Source of the DNA: Manis javanica
Lineage: Eukaryota > Chordata > Mammalia > Pholidota > Manidae
DNA length: 64,000 nucleotides
NCBI RefSeq assembly: GCF_040802235.1
Contig: NC_133165.1
Span: forward strand, 18,881,623 to 18,945,622
Reading direction: 5' to 3'
Shown here piece by piece: positions 57,000 to 64,000 of this stretch (position 1 is its first letter; the number at the start of each line of letters is the position of its first letter). A program made the translations under genes and the position numbers. The notes under the pieces are model-generated. The model was not told where the DNA came from. It did no database searches and was given only the letters and a program-made list of their open reading frames with translations.

Positions 57000-57245
57000 C
57001 ATCTATGCCTTTACACCAGCCACCGTCTTTCCTAAAACGCCTCCTCCCACCCCCAGTTCTCTCTGTACCAGGCAACTCATGTGCATCTTCCAAAATCCAG
57101 TTCAAATGTCCCCCACTCCCCTCAGGAAGAGTAAGCTGGCTTCCCTACCCCATTGTGAGATCCTCCAAAATAGGGATTAATATTTTCTCATCTAGGGCCT
57201 ACCACTGTGCTCAAGCTGAGGAATACACAACAGTGAACCCTGAGT
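57000..57245 (+). repeat. L2 LINE-like fragment, sense (probable)
   Basis: Phrases such as 'ccaaaatccagttcaaatgt', 'gaagagtaagctggcttccc' and 'gagatcctccaaaataggga' follow the L2 3'-end order. Diverged. Confidence 0.5.
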
Positions 57246-57509
57246 TACCATGGCAGCTGTCACTCAATAAGCGACAGCAACTTGAAAATAGTTAGTGTGA
57301 TAAATAGCAGGTTCTCACCAAAATCAAACATTTTTTTATTTTCACCAGAATGAAATCATGCATAGCCCTACCCCACCAGTCATGCTAATTATTTATTAAC
57401 TGAATAAACATTTACTGTTACTATGCAAATTGAAGTAGTCTTGAGGGGGTCATTCTGCCTTTTTTCACTCTGTAGTAATGTCAGAGAAATACAGAAATGC
57501 AGTACACAA

Positions 57510-57690
57510 AGGAAGCTTGGAAATTATCTCATTCACTCCCCTATTTTACAGAGAGGAAATAGAAGCAAGAGAGTTAAGCAGTTTGCCCTGGATTACACAG
57601 TTACTTGGCCACAAAGCTGAGACCAGAACACAAGGCTCCCAATATCCTAGTCCAGCGCACTTGTCCCTAAGCCCTGCCACTTACCAAGTT
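57510..57690 (-). repeat. MIR SINE, antisense
   Basis: Antisense MIR text: 'ctattttacagagaggaaat', 'taagcagtttgccctggatt', 'acacagttacttggccacaa'. Confidence 0.7.
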
Positions 57691-57754
57691 AAGGCAAATT
57701 CTTTTTAACAAAAAATGGAAGGAGTCCTCCATACAAGCCTACCCAGTTTTTAGT

Positions 57755-58195
57755 GTGCATGAATTTTATAGACCACAGTGGATAAAATGAGAGTTCCTGT
57801 GGCCAGGATTCTCACCTGGCCCTGGTTGACTAGCTCACTGCACACCTGTGGGCAATACATGGCTGTTGACTCTATAAAAAGAGTTCCACCCAGTGCTCTG
57901 GGCGCGACACGGTGGCAAGGCTGCAAGGCTGCAGGAGAGCAGAGATGAGACTGGAGTGGTGGCAGTAGCAAGGACAGATACTGAGACGGCTGCGGGAACA
58001 GAGAGGCCCAGAGGCAGAGACCGGCTTGCTGCGTGCAAACTTGTTCTGAGTGGATGGGATTCTAGTGACTGACCTGCCACCGTGGAAATAAAGTTGGGTA
58101 TAACCATTTTACCCCAAGGACGTTCCATTGTCATCTTTCAGTGTCACTGAATCCATAGTGAACTCGCCCGGGGCTGAAACCCATTGGCAAGACAA
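57755..58195 (+). repeat. Old endogenous retrovirus LTR, sense (solo, ends approximate)
   Basis: It shows an LTR-like layout: a TATA-type element (tctataaaaagag, 57871-57883), a GC-rich stretch, then AATAAAG near 58087 and a short downstream part ending 'ctgaaacccattggcaagac'. No internal viral genes follow on either side. The family could not be named by eye, and the 5' limit is a guess. Confidence 0.55.
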
Positions 58196-59579
58196 CCACA
58201 AACTTGGGTGTGCAGAAAGTTGCGACTTAATCACTCAGGCAATCCTCTCTTTGCACAGCAAGCTGAAACCATGCAAAGCAGTCTCAACATTTAAACTGGT
58301 TTTAGAAGATGCACATTAGATGACGGAGTAGAGAAGAGGGAATGGGGGCAGGGGGAGGGTATGTCAGGCTGAGGGAACGGCTGCTGCTGAGGCACAGATG
58401 TGTGATCGCAATCATTCTATGATCTTTAAAAATCTTTATCAGAACATTAAAAACTCATATTACTGACTATACATATTTGGGGAAATTAAAAAATAAGAAC
58501 ACTAGTAATTATTTACTATATAATTTGAAATAGTAAAAACAGTATTGAAACAGTAGAAATTGGGAATTAAAGTGTTTTATTAATTTCAGAAAAACCTATC
58601 AAGAATAATTTGAACAGGTCTTACCTTCTCATCCTATAAATTGGTAAGTATTGATTATTCTTTTTATATCTTAATGAATTGTTATCTGCTTTTTAAGTTT
58701 GGGTCAGCTTCCAAATTGTATTCTTTACACTTTCAATTCCATGAAACAACTTCAAAATTCATTTAATGTGCAGTTTTTGCAGGCATCACTTTCTCTGGGG
58801 CATCTTCATCCCTTTCACCAGCTTCCTCACTTACTTGGCTAAGCTCACCTCACTAAATTCCTCCAGCTGCCTATCTAGAGACTGTAATAGCAGCAGTGTC
58901 AGCATCTACATTATCCGTTGTTTCTTCCTAACTGTATTTATGCTTGATTCAAATTTCACTTCCAATGTTATCACTTCTTGTTTCTTTGCCCACCTTTCAT
59001 CTTTGGTAGCCCATTCTCTTTAGAGCACTTATTTTATTAAAATGTCATGCACTCTTATCATTGGGAAGCAAAGGGTCAACAACTACATGCTTTGCTCTCA
59101 GCTTGAACAGGCAGACTTTGTGCGTGAACAACAGACTTTGAAGGGAGTGACATGATTGGATCGGTCGTGACGGGCATCTGTTTTTTACCTAGTGACTTGT
59201 GGACTGGAAGAGCAAAGTTTGTACTTCATGCAATTATACGCAGGTAATACATCATAGCAACCGAAATTTGAACCATGTAACTGGGGGACCAGTGTTATTT
59301 AACTAAACCATGGTAACTGACAGAGAACCATGTAAAGCACAGACTGCTTGTATATATTCTGTTATTCTGTGATTGAAATTAATTTCTGCCACAAGGTAGA
59401 AATGAGGACTTACAATAGAAATTCTTTTCAGTCAGTTTAGAATAGGATCAGTCAGTCAGCTCCCCTGCCCCACACACACTCTCTGCCCCTTCCAGAAGCC
59501 GTACTTTGAGCAGCAAGTATTTAAAAACGTATTTCTGACAAGTTTCACCAACAAAGGGCCTGTGGCTTACAGCAGTAAA
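58196..59579. other. Intergenic, no gene recognised
   Basis: Mostly AT-rich. 59100-59350 has the feel of an old DNA-transposon or repeat fragment ('ctgggggaccagtgttattt'), which I cannot name. Confidence 0.35.
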
Positions 59580-60000
59580 GGCACAGAGGCAGGACTATGA
59601 TTCTGGCTGATTCTCACCCCAGTCCCTTCTGCTCACCTTACTCTGTGTCAGTTTTATCCACAGGCTGCAGCATTTACACTTCCACACAAGCCAAGTGCAA
59701 AGAAAAGAAAAAACAACTCTTTGGAAGTCCTTCCAGAGGAGTTAGAAAGGGCTTTCTCAGAACTCCCCAAAAAACTCTCCTCAGTTCTTATTGTCCCAAA
59801 CCACTTTGCACGTTCATTTCTAGACCAATTAATGGCAAAGGACATAGGATTGCCTTTACTCCATGTAGACCTAGCCCTGAAACTGAAGCACGAGGACTCC
59901 ACAGGGGAGGGGTTGACCCCTGACCAAAATCTGGGAGCTGTTGGAATACGGAAAGCAGGAAATGGGTGCTGGCTAGCAATAGCGCTTCCACTACAGCGCA
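59580..60000 (+). repeat. Ancient interspersed repeat (unnamed)
   Basis: The phrase pattern 'agaccaattaatggcaaagg', 'ggggttgacccctgaccaaa', 'gtgctggctagcaatagcgc' matches a common old mammalian repeat that I recognise but cannot classify. It explains the open frame 59721-60134. Confidence 0.5.
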
Positions 60001-60519
60001 ACCCCTCTCCCTGCAGTCACATGGGGAGGGGCAAACTGGTTCTCAGTCCTTATCGGTTCAAATTCACATCAGCTGAGATGCATATTTTTCCTTCTGCTCT
60101 TTGGTCCCTATTGTTCCTTTGGGCATCACTGTGACTTCCTTGGACACCAAGTCCACCCCCCTGGGATCCCCCGCTGAGCCACTCTCATCCGAGCACCAGA
60201 TGCCTCAGAGTCTGTGGCTCTCAGTCCCACGTTCACTGTACCACTTGCAGACACAAGGAATCCTGCTACATTCCTAGGACGATGATCTTTCAACTATTTT
60301 GTACAACTCAGGGGGCCAGAGAAGTCTCATGCCGCTTCTCTCTGCCAGGATGGTGTCAGGAAAGACTGGGCCACAGTCTCACTCCCTGCTAAGGAGCTGC
60401 TATTTTTAAGGCTTCAGCTTGGTGTGCAAAAGCAGTTCACTCTTTCAGCCCGGGAAGGCCACGCTGGCAAAGCGTTTCAATCATTTTGAGAGCATAAATC
60501 TTAGACAAACTCATGTTGT
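60001..60519. other. Intergenic, nothing recognised
   Basis: Unique-looking sequence without exon or repeat signals. Confidence 0.4.
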
Positions 60520-61085
60520 AAACACAGAGACACATTTAAAGTTGTTTATCATTCTATTTTTGTAACAACAAAAAGCTATAAACAAGTTTCCAACAACATG
60601 GATAAGTTGTGATCTGTACATATCACACACTCCTATCGAAGGCCTTAAAGGAAACAACTAGATTTATCATGCATCAACATGGATACATCTAAAATATGCA
60701 ATGCTGTGTGGAAAAGTAAGTTGTTAAAAGATATGTACACTTTACATTATGTATATTGTATATTTTAAAGCACTTTTGTAATATACATATAAAAAATTAG
60801 ACACAAGAATATACAACAGCATCAGAATAGGGTTACTTCTAGAAAGGTAGGGGTTTAGAAAGGGAATGAGATGAAATTGGCAGAATACTTAACTTCATCT
60901 ACAATATTTTGTTTCTTTTTTAACAGAAAGATCTGAAGTCAATGTGGAAAATGTTCAGAGTTGGTAATTCTGGGATGTAAATACTTGTGTCTTTGTTATA
61001 ATAATCTCTATTTTCTGCACACTGGAAGTATTTTGTAACTTTAAAATTAAAATAAATATTTTAATATAATTTTAGAAAGTGATTA
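60520..61085 (+). mobile_element. Old L1 3' end, sense
   Basis: Degraded L1 3' region: 'aaacaagtttccaacaacat', 'catgcatcaacatggataca', 'agaatagggttacttctaga', ending with A/T-rich sequence near 61080. Confidence 0.6.
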
Positions 61086-63754
61086 CCGTCTGTTTATTAT
61101 AAATCAATGGTTCCTAGATTTGGGGTTGTCGTGGGTCAACATGTTATAATATCAGTCAGAATATCTGCTGCCTCTTCCTGGAGGAAGTTTGTAACATCCT
61201 GACCGCACTGGATTCAGCAGAAGCCATAGACTAACTTTTTCTAAGGAAACGTGGATGGAAGTGATGCCTGTCCCTTCATATTAGAAGTTTTAAGAGACTT
61301 CCCTTGGCTTTGTATGTCTGTGTTGCCCTCTGCCAAGAAACCAACTGTCCCAGAGTAGGGCAGCTCTCTTCCTGTCTTAAGCAAAGAGCAGAGATGTAGC
61401 CAACCTCCAATGAACATGTAGCATGAACAGAAGTAAACTTTGTTCTCAAAACACTAAAAACTGGGGTTACTACCTCAGCCTAATGTAGGCTATCCTAACT
61501 GGCACAATTTAAAAAGCATAATAAATAAACGAGGGACCAAAAAGCATGGGCTTTTCAAGATCATGGTTAAAATCTAACACGATCTTTTTTTCTTTTTTCT
61601 TTTTTTAATGCAAAAGACATAGCAAAATAAGGAAGAATTATTTAAATTCAGTGAATTTAACATTTGAAAACTCAACTAAATCCACCTCAGCTTCTACTGC
61701 CACAGCCCAGATTGGCATGAGACTTACAAAAAGCTTCATCATAGACTGGCTTTGGGAAAAAACAGTGATTTCAACCTGGGGCGTACAAAGAATTTTCAAG
61801 GGTTACATATACTCAAATAAATTTAAAGGAATTAATTTTCTCTGTATTAAAATTCCATTTGTATTCACTTCTAAAACTGATCATCTTTGTAGTTTCTAAA
61901 ACTGATAAACTCTATAGCCTTGGTCGTCTCTGGCCAACGGCCAGTGGATAACTGTCCTGTCACATGATGTAGTGTTATTATAATACGCTGACCTCATCTC
62001 CCCTTTCTCAGCCCTTTCTCCATTAAAAAAGAGCTTACGTCCCACACAATCAAAGGTTACAAAGGCACACTATTTGGGGCATGGAAATCTATGGGACATC
62101 CTTCATAAGGACGATTTTAAACACTGGTATCTGTGTTGAGAAAGTATATGATCCTAGTGATGATGTCAAATCCTTTTGCAAGTCAAGTAGCTACGATTCT
62201 TCGGCCGTCAGCACCATTGAAGCGCAGCTAGACCAGCGTCTGCTGATCATGTGTATATGTATCCCTATAGCATATCTATCTATCTGTATCTATCTACATA
62301 TATATTACTAGGTCACTCTTTTGGCAAGTAACTCAGAAATCAGTCAAAGAATTGAGTTATGTTGTTGCCTAATAACATTTCTTCCAGTCCCAATTATGTA
62401 TTTCTATGCACCAAGTATCTTAAGGCTCACGAAAAACTGATAAATGCGTAGTATTGATGCTGACCCTTCCCTCACTCTAGTAATAAACACTCATCATAGA
62501 TAAGTGAACTAATTCTTTTAAAGCTCCATCTACCTCACTTTTTAATGTTTCACCATTATTAATATTTGTAATATATTTGTTTCCTAATCCATTGTGTACC
62601 AGAAAATATAGATAACTAAAGCCTTATAGTCACAGAAAAGTTATGAAATTTAAATTCTAATTTATATACTTATTTTTGTTACAGAGAATATACATATAAA
62701 TGTAATGTATATAGCATGATATGTATAATACTACATACTTACATGTAAGATATGTATGTGTAAAACAATAGGATATAAGTCTCTTGAGGAAGTAGAATTC
62801 AACTATAAGTTAAGGAGTAAAAGGAATTATGTGAAAACTACTCATTTAAATGAGCTTGCTCATGTGGTTTTTAAACGGCTAATGCTGTGTATCAAGTCCC
62901 TATCTTATTTAGATTCCATTGTATACATTTAAAGGACTGGTAACAGCTGTTTTTTTTTTTAATGTCAATATTCACAAACAGAGATTACATTCCTAACAGC
63001 CTTTTGAGCTAACAATTAAAATTTTCATATACCAACTTAAAAATGGACCAGAATGTCTCAAAATTATTCTAAGGGGTGCATGAGCAAAGCCATCTGCAGA
63101 CCCCGGTGGACCCCCGGAGAGGGACCCTCACCCCAAGGCCCCTTGAGCCACCTGAAGGCTCCCAGCGTTGTCCACACGGTGGCAGCAGTGTCTGAGCAGA
63201 AAGACGGATTTCCACAGCTAGATGACTTCTAAGTCTTTCCGACATTTCATGTGGAACCAATGTGTTAAATAAAGTTTACGTATTGCATTAGAGCAATAAA
63301 TGTCCACTGTGACTTACACTGCCGAAGTGCAAAGTATTTCATTACATTTTGTAGTCATGTAATAAATAAGCTATGGCTGTAAATACCAGAGCTGTATAAA
63401 TCTCTTTTCACCCGGAAATGACCGACAGCACATTCACATTTTACAGTGCTCTCTGCTTGTCTCTCCCCACTGCCCACCCACCCCCAGCTTCAGTTGCTAA
63501 GCAACGGGAAGAGCTTTGTTGCTCTTGAACACGAACCATTAACTGCTCTCGTTTTCTCTAATGAGAATATGGCTATAACCCAAATTACCTTCTTTTCCTG
63601 AAAAACAGCAGGACGCTTATGACTTATGCTAATAGTAAGGCAAATCACATCCCAATAGACAAATGCAGGAAAAGGGAACCCAGGGCACTGGATCAACTCT
63701 GACACCATCCCCAAACGCTACTACGAAGGGGTCACTGCCTTATTAAAAAGAGCA
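61086..63754. other. Intergenic, one RFX-like motif, otherwise nothing recognised
   Basis: AT-rich, with a short TATC-type microsatellite near 62268-62305. 63280-63520 is more complex and contains the X-box. No exon supported. Confidence 0.4.
63493..63505. promoter_or_regulatory. Perfect palindromic RFX X-box
   Basis: gttgctaagcaac has two perfect inverted 6-bp arms (gttgct/agcaac) around one base. This is the arrangement bound by RFX-family dimers. Function is inferred. Confidence 0.45.
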
Positions 63755-63910
63755 GGAGATTCCCAGACACTTATATGCGAGGCACTGTGCTAGATGCTTT
63801 ACATATAATTTAATGCTCAACTCTAGTTTTTGAAGGTTTTACATCTAAGACAGAAAAACTATAAGATTTGGTGGGTGTAAGATCACATTTTTTGAGGAAC
63901 GGCTACTGAC
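63755..63910 (-). repeat. MIR SINE, antisense
   Basis: Antisense MIR text: 'gcgaggcactgtgctagatg', 'ctttacatataatttaatgc', 'ggtgggtgtaagatcacatt'. Confidence 0.65.
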
Positions 63911-64000
63911 AAAAGGGCAGAGGGAACAGAAGACTTTGATAGGTAACCATTCACCTGTGATTCTTAAGCAAATCTTTTTTTTTATCTTAATTTTTACTTT

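Noticed and set aside
59721..60134. 137-aa plus-strand frame
   Set aside because: The DNA matches the pattern of a common ancient interspersed repeat.

Overview
This is mammalian nuclear DNA. The only protein-coding gene I can support is E2F7, the atypical E2F transcriptional repressor. It lies on the + strand as 12 coding exons between 15824 and 50972, with an inferred non-coding first exon in a CpG island (about 14430-15420) and a 3' UTR of about 2.8 kb ending near 53745. All 12 coding exons have GT/AG boundaries and compatible phases. The spliced frame is 2709 nt, giving 902 residues; human E2F7 is 911 residues by my recollection. Both DNA-binding domains, the CtBP-binding PIDLS motif, a KEN box and a basic nuclear-localisation cluster are visible.

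Layout. 1-4012 is a 3' portion of a degraded L1 (ORF2 and 3' UTR; the 5' end is outside the window). 4013-14300 is upstream intergenic DNA with old L1 pieces, two or three MaLR-like LTRs and an unusual tandem duplication carrying CA and CACAC arrays. 14430-15420 is the E2F7 CpG-island promoter, with two reversed CCAAT boxes, an E2F-like site and, just inside intron 1, a perfect E2F consensus. 15182-50804 holds the E2F7 introns, which contain MIR, L2, MER5A and old L1 repeats, two lineage-specific L1 insertions with target-site duplications, and short L1-mobilised tails that look retroviral. 50973-53745 is the 3' UTR. 53746-64000 is downstream intergenic DNA with repeats, one old LTR and a palindromic RFX-type X-box at 63493-63505. 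No tRNA, rRNA, CRISPR or bacterial-type features were seen.

Organism. E2F7 places this in a placental mammal close in sequence to human. There are no Alu, carnivore tRNA-Lys SINE, Bov-tA or rodent B1/B2 elements. The youngest repeats are a distinctive L1 and an LTR-tail family that I associate, from memory only, with pangolins (Manis). I treat pangolin as a low-to-moderate confidence guess.

The most interesting structure is in E2F7 intron 9. An insertion of about 1.07 kb (42815-43886) has an internal retroviral-like stretch, a polypurine tract, a TG-starting LTR-like end, AATAAA and an A-rich tail, flanked by near-identical target-site duplications. A second, 5'-truncated copy of the same family lies in reverse orientation at 44973-45121. 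This looks like polyadenylated retroviral transcripts copied by L1 machinery, comparable in principle to the SINE-R part of primate SVA. The opposed copies could form a duplex of about 130 bp in the E2F7 pre-mRNA. A different retroviral-like tail with the same architecture sits in intron 3.
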